From Gonapodya prolifera JEL478 (Eukaryota > Monoblepharomycota > Monoblepharidomycetes > Monoblepharidales > Gonapodyaceae): DNA of 64,000 nt. Under the pieces are notes generated by a model. It searched no databases. It was given only the letters and a program-made list of their open reading frames with translations, and was not told the origin of the DNA. The DNA lies in NCBI GenBank assembly GCA_001574975.1, contig KQ965734.1, positions 263,971 to 327,970 of the forward strand, read 5' to 3'. This document shows, piece by piece, positions 11,801-22,850 of this stretch (position 1 is its first letter; the number at the start of each line of letters is the position of its first letter). The position numbers and the translations under genes are program-made.

Positions 11801-13680
11801 TCAATAACAGTTAGATTCGGGGCCAACCAAGTCAGCTCATCCCACCATTGATGGATGAGTGCCTCGGGAACAGTCACTAGCGTGGCTTTAACGCAATCGG
11901 CGCTGGCCTCTTTTGGGCGGCTGAAAATCAATGCTGTAAACCCAATTGTCTTGCCAAGCCCGACGTCCTCAGCGAGACATCCACCGCCAAAAGGAAGGTT
12001 TGGCGCAAGAAACTCCCTAAAGGAGAGTGTCGATGTCAAGTTGTTCTGATAAATCATAAGTCGCGTCGATGATCCAGAAATCAATTTCGATTTAAGTGCA
12101 CCAGTTTCATTGAAGTCCCCGCGTTCGGAAGGCGCTATGGCAATTGCTCTCCAAAGTGGATGAAGAATACACTTTCCATGGTCCAGATTCTTTTCCCTGA
12201 GTTGCATCCATGCAAGCGCCCTCTTTTGGTAGGAATACATTCCACACAACATTCCATCTGGCGTGTCAGCCTCGACAGAGTTCAATGAAGCACTCGCTGT
12301 TTCCATTAGCTCGTTGAGCGATCGAAGTCCTGGCAGTGTGTTTGACACTGCCGCATCATTATCCAAGGATACTTTTCTGGCACTACATGCCAGCTTTGAT
12401 AGGGGTGCTTGAAACCATTCTTCAAGACGACTTGTAAGCAATGAGAGCCTTGAGGAGATGGTAACGTTCATTGGGCTATTCTTATCAACATTAAAGATAA
12501 TCTTGGGGTTGATACGTCCTGTATGAGTAAATATTTCGAAGATTTGGTGCCAGGCCTTTGCAAAAGCACGTCAAAAACCATCGTCATGTGGAGCCACCTT
12601 CTCGCTTACCGAATTGGTTCGAAGGTCATTGGACCATGCTCCCTCTTCTTCTTCTTGGCCATACTGCGCTGCATTCTCCGTAAGAAAAACGTGCAAGAGG
12701 AGTGTGGTTTTACGTTTGAAGCTCTGAGCACCTTCTTCATTGCACAAAAGCTCCCCAGTTATGTACAGTGGGCTAGAATGTCCCGATCAGTGCAGGGAGG
12801 GAACTTCAGCAACAAGATGACGCGTTGGGGTTGCCCGAAACTTACCTTGCGCTTAGAAACATATTGGTATATGGCATGTAACCCGCTCCTCGCGAAAAGC
12901 GGAAGCTTTATCTCTTCAAGTCCGCCAAGAATTTTGTTCTCTTCTGTGATCGTTGTCCCCACCAGCACATACATAGTTGGGATGTTGTCTTTCCTTTGCT
13001 CGGTCTTGAAGCTTATTTCCAGAGGAATATGGTCGCCAGCAGAGGAGCGAGTCCACTCATTTTCGAGGTCAACTGATATTGTTCCAATGTGTATCAAATA
13101 TTCTTCTTCCTTCTCTCTGCAATCATCAAAGTGTATCTGCGCAAAGTCATCGGCATTTGCACCACATCTTGGGGAAGGAAAAGCGGTCATCCACGGGTCC
13201 GAGCTCAGTACACCGGAAGTGGCAAATGCAGGCGCTGGACCAGAATGGGGTTCTGTTGTACTCCTACCACGACCAGCGTCTGCTTGATCGGGCTTCGTTG
13301 CAGTCTTCCTATCTGGTAGCTCGATCGTGAAAGTGCTGGTGTTCTTGGACTTCGGGTTGTAGGGAAGCTTCAGACCCCCGACGGGCCCCGATGGACCTTC
13401 TGCCGCGAGAGGAGGACCAACAAGGTTGTTCATCCTGCCCGTATTGGCCGCGTTCGCTGCTTCGCGGGTCTGCCGCTCCGCATCTTCAAAGAACGGGGTA
13501 ACAGCGCTCTCTGGTGATCCGTTCGTCAAGATAAGTGCCATCTCGATTTGTTGGGCACTAAACGTGTCGCCAACTATTGCCGCTACTTCTTGTACTTGCT
13601 CGGAGTTCTAACGCGGCGAGACGGCGTTGATTCACGTTGATACCGCCAGGAACTCGGGCGGGACCTCCGTTTACTTCCAT
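8894..13680 (-). pseudogene. SHPRH/Rad5-like SNF2 ATPase with RING finger, carrying one in-frame stop
   Basis: Large multi-exon minus-strand gene. ATG 13680 with a very short first exon is the best start I find. Order of domains: a UBA/CUE-like segment (VAAIVGDTFSAQQIEMAL, 13590-13530); N-terminal region; SNF2 motif I in GGCLAEDVGLGKTI (about 11985-11945); HQWWDELTWLAPN; motif II GVDEAQ (about 11465-11445); motif III WLIT|GTPISSQL across an intron (11385-11300); a RING finger (CSLC, then CTTKVCAMC, then CYSC, about 10110-9830); helicase C with GSKICALIADIK, KAVVFSNW (9480), GGASGLTLTCCNVV (9260) and QAIGRIVRIGQKRP (9200-9095); end at 8894. Two short insertions become in-frame introns, which supports the exon model. 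One lesion is clear: TAA at 9257-9259, exactly between NVV and LLEP, where the family has an aromatic residue. Such proteins act in DNA-damage tolerance or chromatin ubiquitylation. Stop may be a sequencing error. Confidence 0.75.
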
Positions 13681-13974
13681 TTTCGAGCGAAGTGGACTCG
13701 TGATGCTTCGTTCAGTCGGGGATCGGGAGCGGATTTGAAGGTTGAGCTGTGTAAATTTGGTGGCCAGGGTCAAATCAATGCTGCCCAGCTGTTGACATCC
13801 TTCATTCTTCTGTACCGATTCTAATGTACTGAAACTCTTTGACGTCAAACTCAAAAAATTGTCATGATGTAAATCGGGTAAGGCATATCAAAAGGAAGTT
13901 GGAGTCTCGTCGATTCGATCTTACGGAAAACGTTTCGAGTTCCATGCTGCTGCAAAAAAGCTTTCGTCACACAG

Positions 13975-15170
13975 TCACTCACAGACAAGCTTCTCTCCAC
14001 TAATCTTCCCCGTCTCCATGAGCTCAAGCCCCTCTCTCACACCGGCAAGACCGCCAGGCATGACTCTCACGACGTTGGGCCTGAACTTGCCCTCTTCCAG
14101 CCACTTGCCTAGCTGGCGGAACCACCTGTAAGCAAAGTCCGCGTCACCACCGGCGGCGGTCGGGTGGTGGGCCGTCCCAACCAAGGTCCACGGAGCTTCG
14201 ATATTGGAAGGAAGCTGGGCCTTGTCCGGTTCAGGCACGGGGATCACGACGGCAACAATTCCACCCTGAGGCTGGAGAACCTGCGCGAGCTCGACGAACG
14301 AGGTTGAGTCGCCCGAGACACCGGAGTGCGCATCGTAAGCGATGTCGAACGTTTTCCCGGAATCAGCAATGGCCTTTTTGATCTGGTCCCCGATCCCCGG
14401 CGTGCGGTAGTCCAGGACGACGTCGCAGCCCAGGTCCTTTGCGAGCTTGGAGCCAGCGCCGGCGACGCCGATTCTGACATGTCAAAATGGTTTGTTCTTC
14501 ACATCTGTTCGCACAGTCGGCGTCCCCCACAAAACAAACAACTCACACAAAGTACCCAGCGCGCTTCGCGAGCTGGACCGTGAAGGCTCCCACACTGGAG
14601 GACGCGCCCCAAATGACGACCCCGCGCCCCGCCGCCTCAGGGTTTGGTTCTCCGTCGACGGTGGGCTCGACGGCTTTGAGGCGCACGAAGAGACCGATTG
14701 CGGCGGTCATGGCCGCGAGCGGAAGAGTGGCCGCGTCCTCGAACGAGGTGTTGGGGCCGAGGGGGAAGGTGGTCGACGCGGGGCACACGGAGTGCGTCTG
14801 GTAGGCGCCGTAGGCGTTGGAGGTTGCCATTTTGGTGAAGCCGGCGACCTTGTCGAGGTTGATTTGCCCGATTCGTGTCAGAGAAATCAAATTTCAAATG
14901 ATGTAGACGGGGAGCACTGACTCTGTCGCCCTTTTTGAATTCCTTCACGTTCTCTCCCACGGCATCGACGTACCCAGCGACGTCATTTCCCTCGATGCCC
15001 TCGTAGTACCCAACCTTGCTCAGCTTCCAGTCCTTGGGGTTGCTGGCAACAGCAACATTCCGAATCAAAACCTCGTCGGGACCGGGAGTCGGCGGGTACG
15101 GCGTCTGAGGGTTCGCTTGAAGGACCGCGCCGTTGGCTTTGGTGAGGACGACGGCGGGGTAGACGGGCAT
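13975..15170 (-). CDS. Zinc-independent MDR-family enoyl reductase / quinone oxidoreductase-like
   Basis: Three or four exons from ATG 15170 to a stop near 13975. The protein begins MPVYPAVVLTKANG and has the GroES-like half (PGPDEVLIRNVAVASNPKDWK, GIEGNDVAGYVDAVG, FKKGDRV), then the Rossmann half with ASSSVGAFTVQLAK (about 14620-14560) and SKLAKDLGCDVVLDYR. The structural zinc Cys cluster of classic alcohol dehydrogenases is absent. Length (about 350 residues) fits the family. Proteins of this type reduce enoyl or quinone substrates with NADPH; some are trans-acting enoyl reductases of polyketide synthases, but no PKS lies in the window, so the substrate is unknown. Cytosolic location is assumed as no targeting signal is seen. 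Confidence 0.8.
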
Positions 15171-16790
15171 GGTGATTATGTGAAGTGAAGTCGGGTCAAA
15201 CCTTCCGAAATCCGATCGCTTTTTATAGGCCTCAGCTTACCAATCGCTTTTCCTCACTCTTCCATTCTTGTGCAGTATTGTTCGGACGAGAGATGTTTTC
15301 GGTGACGATCGCCTAACTTGATTTGATGAATCGTCCGACAATTGTTTCACACGGTCACGATTAATTTCTCCGGAAATCATGTTCACTTCCACTCCGCCTT
15401 GCACAAATATATTGTTCAGATGAGATTTCATTCCGTACAACAATTGTGAACTCGTACGGAAGCATCGCAAGACCATTGCTGCCAGATTTATGTAATGTCC
15501 GCGGGATCAGAAAATCATCACGTTCACATCGGAACGAATCGGCAACTTTACTGCAACAAGATTCAGAAAGCGGCCACGGCCCAACATGTCGCCAAAGGCA
15601 TACATCCATTCGCGACCTCTCGTATTCTTTGCCTGTCCACACTTCACCGTGGCATGTTTTCTGGCACTTGTGGTGGTCCCGGACGGCGGACAGCGGACAA
15701 CCAAGAACGCAGGAAGGAGAGTGTCGCAGTTGTTTGGGAGTGACCGGTTAGCTCAAAACGTCTGGTGCTGCACTACAGGAGTTGAGGGCCAACCTCAACT
15801 CAGTGCTTTTCCGCAATGTGCAGTCACACATCCAGCAGCACTTCCAGCCCACACGCCCAGTACCCAAGATGGTTCCTGGTTACTGCGCATGCTCCCACTG
15901 TCATTGCAGATCTGCGGATTGGGTAGGTCGGTTGAGGGTGTGCATTGTGCTTCCGCTAAAACTTGTTCTCCAAAATCTCGTATCCCGGCACCCCCGCGGG
16001 TATCACCACGTCCACGTCCCCGGTCGGCCGTCTGAAGGTGCCAGGTGCCGCGGGGAAGTGGAGGTATCCTGAGTCGGTCCCGCACTTCCTCATGCGCCGA
16101 GCGATCTACGTGATCGCCATCACAAGGTCCAAACAGACGCAGATGCAAACAATTGGAGACATCTCAACCGCTGGTAAGTATAGCAGCCTCATCGATGAGT
16201 CGGCCCTGAGCTTCCCCGTGAAGAGTTGGGCGGAGCATGTGATCGCCATTATTCCATGTGATGGCCATCACAAGGTCCGCGCGCAAGCGCAGACGCAGAC
16301 GCGTGGTGACATCTCCTCCGCCGCTGATACGTATAGCCGCCTCATCGATAACTGTCTCTCCGGGGGAACAGAACATCACTGCACTAGTTCAAGCCGTCGC
16401 GCCAGACCCGACCCCCGCACACGCGCACTCCATCTCGAGGTTGCGGTTCAGCGGCGCTCCAAATTACTTGGATCCACCAGGTTGGTGGTTCCTTGCCAGG
16501 AAGCCCGAGTGCCATCAATAAAGTCTGCCTTTGCACACCGCTCGATGCACAGCTGTTTCCAGGTCCCACTGAGGCGGGTGCGCGGAATCCACGGTGCGCT
16601 GCTGCACCTCTGCTGACGGGATGTCGAACTGGAGGGGGAAGAGGCCAAGTTGCCTTTGGTCGCCCGATCAAGCATCATCCCGAATTGATTCCGACCAAGT
16701 CCCGGAACTTTCCCAGTTTCGTTTCTGCCCGAGTGCACCCCACTCGCCCACTCCCCTCCACTCTCCACCATCGCCGCGCACTCCCATCCG
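15171..16790. other. Intergenic 1.6 kb with an imperfect direct repeat; no gene recognised
   Basis: ORFs on both strands are short, overlapping and of unknown similarity. An imperfect direct repeat lies at 16111-16198 and 16259-16349. The last 120 bp before 16791 are C-rich and look like a 5' leader for the acyl-CoA synthetase gene. Confidence 0.45.
16111..16349 (+). repeat. Imperfect ~90-bp direct repeat, period about 148 bp
   Basis: Both copies share TGATCGCCATCACAAGGTCC (first copy; one mismatch in the second), then ACGCAGA runs, GACATCTC, and finish GCCTCATCGAT. Copy 1 is 16111-16198 and copy 2 is 16259-16349. Copy 2 is more GC-rich. No coding potential is evident. Confidence 0.7.
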
Positions 16791-19700
16791 ATGGACTCTT
16801 CCTGGCCTGGCTACTCCCACTCCGGGAACCCCAACCCAGTCCCCTTCCCAACGGTCGACGCACTCCTCCGCATGCCAAACTCGCCCGCGCCCGTCGTCGA
16901 GCGCGTGTTCAGGCCGCGCGGGGGCGAGCTGACCGGTGTGGGCGCAGACGCGGTGGGAGAGCTCAGGATGCTCGCGTGTCGCGACACCTTCAACAGTTTT
17001 CGCGAGGTCTGGGAGGGAATCGCACAGGTGAGTCGGTGTTTCGCGTCGCAGTGGAGTTGATTTGGGGAGGGAGNGGGGGCCGAGATGGAGCGAACGAGGC
17101 GAAGTGGAGTCGAGTCCCACGAGCGCAGCGAGGACTTCAAGGCCTAAGTGCCCCTAGGCGGTGACCGAGGCTGTCCGCCGGAGGCGAGTGCCCCGCGGAG
17201 CGAACCCGTGGCCTGAGCAGTAAGTGCTGACCGAGGAAGTCGCGGAGCGACATCGAGGCCTTGGCACGATGTACAGACCGAGGGTTTCCGCCGGAGGCGA
17301 GTGCCCCACGAACGGAATAACCTCGCGGAGCGAGAACGAGGCCTTAGCACAAGCTCTGACCGCCACCGCACCCGCCTTGACGACCAGAACCCCCACTTTG
17401 CAAACCGCGAGTACATTGTCCACTACGACAACTCGAGCCCCGAAACATTTGACCCCACAAACCCTGCCACCGCCGCTCACCGCACCGCTCTCACATACGC
17501 CCAAACCAACGACCGCGTCGTCCGCATCGCCAACGCACTCGTGTACCGCTTTGGTGTCAAGAAGGGCGATAGAGTCGGGTACGTCTCGCTTCGCTTTGCT
17601 TTGCTACGTCACAGTAGAGGATAGCACCACACATTTGGCCATTGGACATTGGCCGTCTTCAGATTTTGATCTCATTGTTGCCTCTACCCTCCCCAGGATC
17701 GCCGCACGCAACTACGCAGACGAGTGGCTCCCGGCCTGGTGGGCGGCGCTGTGCGTGGGCGCGATATGTGTCCCCATCAACGGTTCGTGCTTTTGGATCC
17801 CTTCTTGTCGTATTGTCGCTCATGACCACTTGCCCATCACACGCGCGAACAACAGCCTGGCTCACCGCGCCCGAACTCTCCTGGTGCATTCGGGACGCCG
17901 GCGTGAAAGTCCTCTTCCTCGACTCTGAGCGCTTGGCGCGGCTTGTGGACAGCGGGCCGTCCACGAACGAGGGCGGGGCGCAGTTTGACAGCGAGTGGAC
18001 TCATTTGGGAGAAGTACGTACACGTCGCACCTTGCGCACGCACACCTCACCTTTGCGACGTGGTGACTGGTTCGACGGCGGTTCAGCCAGACCTGCGTCC
18101 GCCACGCCGTCGTGATCAAGTCCCATCTCGGGTCTTTGCTCAGTGACCGAGTGCAGCGCGCCAAGCACAAGCAGCGCGCGCACGACTTTGGCGACATTCT
18201 GCGCTGGTACGACGGCGACGCGGCAAGTGGTTTGCAACTCCCGCCGGTTTCTATACATCCGGAAGATCCCGCAAAGATCTTGTACAGCAGGTGTGCATCA
18301 TCCCACCCTGCCTTGCCGTACCCACACACTGACTCACGCGACTTTCCCTCCCTCCCTCCCTCCTTCCCCCATCCCCCACTGCACCCCAGTGGCACGACCG
18401 GCCGCCCCAAAGGCGTTCTCTCCTCCCACCGCAACTGGATGCAGAACCTCGCCAACGGGAAATACACGGCCGCGCGATGGCTTCTTCGTCGAGGCGCACC
18501 CGTGCCGCGCCCGGCGCCGAACGGTGCCACTGCCACGAAGGGTGCCGTGTGGTTCATCCCCGTTCCCCTGTTCCACTTGACGGGCATCGGGCACCAGGCG
18601 AGCGCGGCGGTGGGGGGCGGGACGTGCGTTTTTGTGCATAAGTGGGATGTGGGGCTTGCGGCGGAGGTTGTGGGGAGAGGTGGGTGCCGTTGTGGGGGGT
18701 CCCTGGGCCCCAGGGGAGGGTTGGGTTTGGTGGGAGAATGGTTTGACGATTTGGTCACCTGTTTTTGGCGTCAATTTAAAACCCGACAGAGAAAATCACG
18801 AATTGGATTAGGTGGGTGAGAACAAGACTCCCCGAGGTCCCTCAACGTCCGCCCACGGAATCTCAAACCCAAACCTACCACAACAACGCCCACAGCGTGC
18901 CCACCCAAGTCCTCCAACTCCTCGACCACATCCGCCAGCACCCGTCAGTCGACCTCTCAACCCTAACCGCTGTCAATTACGGCGGCGCGCCAAGCCCCGC
19001 ATCGATCCGCGGGGCCGTCGTGAACGCATTTGCGCGTCGCGGCGTCAAGGTGGAACCGAGCAACTTGTACGGATCCACGGAGACCCTGCGGGTGGGGCAT
19101 AATGTGAACGTGGACTATGTGAGGAAGCCCGAGAGTTTGGGGCCGACTACGCCGGTTATAAAGGTGAGGGAATCCCCTGGTCGGGGGTGGTGCTGAGGTC
19201 TGGGCTTCATTTGGAGCGCCGTGCCCCCCACCGCCCCTCCCCCACCCCCCACCCCAACCCCTCAGGTGAAAATCGTCGACAGCTCGGGGAACGCCATGCC
19301 GCCCGACTCTGTCGGAGATATCTGGGTGCGGAGCCCGATGGTCGCGCTCGGGTACTGGAACAACCCTGCGGCCACACGGGCGAATTTCCAAGATGGGTGG
19401 TACAATACCGGCGATGTGAGTTGTGGTCTGTGGTGGTCAGACTGTTGGCTGTAATGTTGACTGGTGGTGGGTTTAGGTTGGCAAGGTGGATTCGGAAGGG
19501 TTTCTGTACCTTTTGGATCGGTCCAAGGATATGCTTATACGGTGGGTGGTGGAGAGAAAGCTGGTAAGAATGTATTGCACGCGTGCTGACGACATTTTGC
19601 TTCTACAGAGGTGGTGAGAATATTTGTGAGTTGTGCTCATGACTTTCTTCTCCTGGTGGACAGTCTCAAGCGATGTGACCCTTCTTGTCTTAACGGTGGT

Positions 19701-20168
19701 AGATTGCAACGAGGTAGAAAGCGCGCTGTATGTCTTTACCCTTTGTAGCCTTGTTCGCCTTTCGACACTCACCCACCCTGCACGCGCTTTGTCATGCAGG
19801 TACACACATCCGTCGGTGCTGGAGGCATGTGTCATCGGTGTGCCCCATCCAATTCTTGGAGAAGGTGGGTCCGTCCATCCGTCGTCTGAGACACGTGTTC
19901 TCCAACAACCCAACCACAATTGCATCCCTCGAATTTAGAATGTGCCGCTTGCGTGATTTTGAAACCCTGCTCTCCGAACGTGACATCATCCGATCTGCGC
20001 GCACACGTGCGGAGCCGTATCGCGTCGTTCAAAGTCCCCGAGTACATACGGTTTGTGGATGCGATACCCTGGAATGCATCGGGGAAGCAGGTGAAGCGGC
20101 AGGTGAAGCAGGAGTTTGTAGAGTGGATGGAAAAGAACCGGATAGGAAAGGCGTCAGCCAAAATATAA
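16791..20168 (+). CDS. Acyl-CoA synthetase / AMP-binding (ANL superfamily) enzyme
   Basis: At least ten exons from ATG 16791 (after a C-rich leader) to the TAA ending 20168. All core ANL motifs are readable: P-loop SGTTGRPKGV (18391-18420), PVPLFHLTGIGHQ (18563-18600), NLYGSTET (19063-19083), GWYNTGDV (19396-19417), LLDRSKDMLIRGGENI (19510-19625), EACVIGVPHPILGE (19823-19864) and the C-terminal catalytic Lys region PWNASGKQVKRQ (20068-20105). These enzymes adenylate a fatty or carboxylic acid and load it onto CoA. The C-terminus ends KASAKI, an imperfect PTS1-like tripeptide (AKI), so peroxisomal location is only possible. Intron 1 (about 17029-17382) is roughly 350 nt, far longer than neighbours, and is filled with GC-rich repeats. 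One unresolved base (N) is at 17074. Confidence 0.85.
17085..17365 (+). repeat. GC-rich tandem repeat cluster inside intron 1 of the acyl-CoA synthetase gene
   Basis: Three imperfect units of about 60-80 bp contain the same modules in the same order: GACCGAGG, then TCCGCCGGAGGCGAGTGCCC, then GCGGAGCGA, then CGAGGCCT or GTGGCCT. Units begin near 17161, 17227 and 17275. Local CGGAGCG/CGCAGCGAG segments are partly palindromic. A related single unit lies in an intron of the next gene (21085-21230). The repeat is therefore interspersed and intron-resident. Confidence 0.7.
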
Positions 20169-20339
20169 AGCACGTGATATCCCACTCCCTGACCCGGCGG
20201 AAACACAACGCAAAATCGTATTGTTGCATAATGATGGGAACGCACCTTTCACGTTTGGGCGCTTCAACTCGAACGCGTTCTTAAAGTGCCCATCGGAAGC
20301 GATGCGCAGCTTACAGCACTCTGATTCAGATCGACTGAA

Positions 20340-22301
20340 TTGGCGCCCAAGTGGACTGCAAAGGACATCCCCGAGCTTTCAAGCAAAGTACGGATGATCA
20401 ACCACAGCACTGGTTTACGCCCGCGCTGACACCTCATCTTTCCAATTCAGGTTGCCATTGTGACTGGATCAAACGTGAGGCATCTTTTCTCGATCCCATC
20501 GTGACTACAGATCGTCTCCATTTCTCTGTTTTCGCCAGATCGGTATTGGGAAAGCGATCGCAACCGAACTCGGTAAGTTGAGACATGAACGCCATGTCCT
20601 CGTGCCGATTCACTTGCCTTCCACAATTCAATTGAATCCAGCACACCACGGGTGCCACACCATTTTGGCCGTCAGAAGTGGTACGGTCGCACTCTGACAC
20701 CGCGTCTCTCCTCACATTTTATGACGTTGTGTCGGATCTTCCTCCAGCTGAGAAGGGCCAAGCCACGGCTGATGAAATCAAGTCCAAGAACCCGAGAAAA
20801 GATGTTCCAGTCATTGCCATGGAGCTTGACCTCGCCTCTCTCAAGTCCGTCGACGCCTTCGCAGCCGAGTTCACAGCAAAGTATGACAAATTGGATCTCC
20901 TTATTTGCAATGCCGGTACGTTTGTAATACGTGTGTAACAGCAATATTCGTCGCGCAGATGTCTTACCCCACCACTTCTACAGGCCTCATGGCTCTGCCT
21001 GAACGCAAAGTCACAGCAGATGGATTCGAAATGCAGATCGGGCAAGTTTCTACGTTTCACTCTTTGTGGGGAGGGTGGGGTGGGGGGTTTGGAGCCAAGG
21101 AGGCTAGAGGCCGGAGTTGCGAGACGCGAGCGCAGCGAGCCCGACGCCCAGGCGCGATAGCGCTGACTGAGGCTGTCCGCCGGAGACGAATGATCCAACG
21201 CGGAGCGGAACAAACTCGTGATCTTGTGATGAAGAATTTGACTTGCACGTGATCCCTACCACACCTCACTCCCACTCATGCTGGCAGAGTGAACCACCTC
21301 GGTCACTTCGCGCTCGTACCCAAGCTGTTCAACACGCTGGCTAAGACACCCGGAAGTCGCTTAAGTCCTGACTCCTGCCGAAAGCGACGAAATTTTCCTC
21401 ATCACGAAACCCCATACCACCGAACCAACCCTCACCCTGCCACCTTCCACAGGTCATCCACCACCACCAATCCTCTTCCGTGTCCTCCTCAGGGTCCTAC
21501 CCCGCCAAATGGGATGCCGACACCGTGAACGCCGTTACGGGGTACTCCAAATGGGCCCAGTACGGCTTCACCAAGTTGGCCAATGTTGCGTTCGCAAACG
21601 AGATCGACAGACGGGTCCTGGCGAAGGGGTTGCAGCAGCCCAGGAGTATTGCTGTCGTGCGTATTTTTTTGTTTCTTGCTATTACTCGTCACGTGATGGT
21701 TCCTGATCTCTCATACTCGTTTCGAACAATCCGCAACGCCGCCCATCCAGCACCCCGGTCTTGTTGTGGGCCAACTTCAAACCCGCAGTTCGACCGACGT
21801 GAGTTCCCAAGCCAGCTCCTGCGCAGTCACTCCCATTCTCCTCCACATATTCCAACCGTTCCACCCCACCTGTGCAGAGCGCCATCGAGCACTTCATGCT
21901 GAACCACTTTGTTCGCGTGACGGGCCTGTCCCAGAGCGCCCAGATGGGCGCCTTACCTGCCTCGTATGCCGCGACGTCGCCGAACGCTCAGGGCGGGAAG
22001 TACTACGGACCTGACGGAGTCGGCAATGGTGAGTGAGCGGACAGGTGTGCGGAGCTACCTCTTTGACTCGGGGGATCCTCACGCTGTGCCTGTGCTATGC
22101 GTATGAAGGTGCTTTGGGCGGGTACCCTAAGCTGATCGATCCCCACCATAACAAGGTGGTGGCTGACAAGTCGCAGTGGGCGAAACTGTGGGAGGCGAGT
22201 CCACACTCTTTGGTTCGTTGAGGGCGTTTTGAGTGATGTTCGCCCCCCACCCCCGGCCGTAGATTTCGGAGAAGATGACGGGAGTGAAGTTTGACATTTA
22301 A
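20340..22301 (+). pseudogene. SDR-family dehydrogenase, upstream tandem copy, start and one splice site damaged
   Basis: Retinol-dehydrogenase-like classical SDR, parallel exon by exon to the copy at 22851-24560. Motifs: VAIVTGSN|IGIGK (20452-20570), DLASLKSVDAF (20827-20860), LLICNAG (20898-20914), active site QYGFTKLAN (21557-21583, YxxxK), end VKFDI and TAA at 22299-22301. Oddities: the position matching the start reads GAA TTG GCG, with an in-frame TGA upstream and no ATG between; the intron after QIG uses a GC donor (GGCAAGTTT at about 21042); the donor after TPGSR reads TTAAGT (21361) where the sister copy has GTGAGT. The 245-nt intron before VNHLGHF carries a GC-rich repeat. It is probably decaying, though a TTG start or alternative splice could preserve function. 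Confidence 0.7.
21085..21230 (+). repeat. Intronic GC-rich repeat unit related to the 17.1-17.4 kb cluster
   Basis: The segment contains GAGCGCAGCGAG, then GACTGAGGCTGTCCGCCGGA, then CGCGGAGCGGAAC, the same ordered modules as in the acyl-CoA synthetase intron. The downstream SDR copy has only about a 60-nt intron at the same position without the repeat, so this is an insertion into an existing intron. Confidence 0.7.
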
Positions 22302-22850
22302 TTCCTGTGCGAATGTGATGCGTCATAGATCTTAGGCTATTATTGTTTATCTTGTTTTCATACGATTTCATTTATAATTTGAAATATACATGGATCGAAG
22401 TACATCGGTTCACTTGGAGCCACTGAACACATGACACCCCTATCTTCACCCGCCCGTCTATGATCTTCTTGCCAACGTCTCAATGCATTTCAGTTTCAGT
22501 GTCCCTGCCTTTTCGATACCTATTCTTTACTTCTCTTGTCCCTGAGGCGATCGAGGAGAAATTAAGGAGAGTGGGTATTTGGCACCTGTGGAAGCAATTG
22601 AATGCAGAAGAGCAAGGATCTTCTTTTCCAGGGAGCGCAGGCGATATTGATTGTCCCGAATCCGAAGCAACTGGCTTCTGGAGACGTCAGCAGAGGGAAA
22701 TCTCTTTGATGCCGACTGTGGCCTTAGGAGCTCAATGGCAACGCACTTTCCCGGTTTTAGCGCGAAATCTACCGTTCGCATAAAGCGCCCGTCAGGCAGA
22801 GATGCCCATTCCGATTGCAGCGATTCCGATTCCGATTCCGATATCAGAAA
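22302..22850. other. Intergenic between tandem SDR copies, with hydrolase relic and a hexamer repeat
   Basis: No intact gene. Bases about 22484-22625 resemble part of the hydrolase gene at 25945-26110 (listed separately). Just before the next ATG is a run of ATTCCG hexamers (22814-22842). Confidence 0.55.
22484..22630 (-). pseudogene. Degenerate fragment of an ABHD12-like hydrolase paralogue
   Basis: Plus-strand text here aligns by eye with 25945-26110: shared blocks include TGCATTTCAGTTTC, CATTC or TATTC then TTCTTGTCCCT, GGAGAGTGGGT versus GGAGAGCGGGT, and CCAGGGAG then GGCGATATTGATTG versus GGTGATGAGGATTG. The segment corresponds to the part of the hydrolase just after its nucleophile region. 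The frame is broken, so this is a relic rather than a gene. Confidence 0.55.

Noticed and set aside
12523-13287. Plus-strand ORF of 254 codons over the SNF2 gene
   Set aside because: Antisense to exons of the SNF2-RING gene; no family resemblance, and the minus strand carries readable domain motifs.
13681-13854. N-terminal extension of the SNF2 gene to 13854
   Set aside because: The frame is open but begins with TTG and no ATG precedes it; the ATG at 13680 followed by a GTAAAC donor fits better.
15446-16616. Several overlapping plus-strand ORFs of 80-217 codons
   Set aside because: They overlap each other in different frames, include the repeat copies and show no domain; likely chance open frames in GC-rich DNA.
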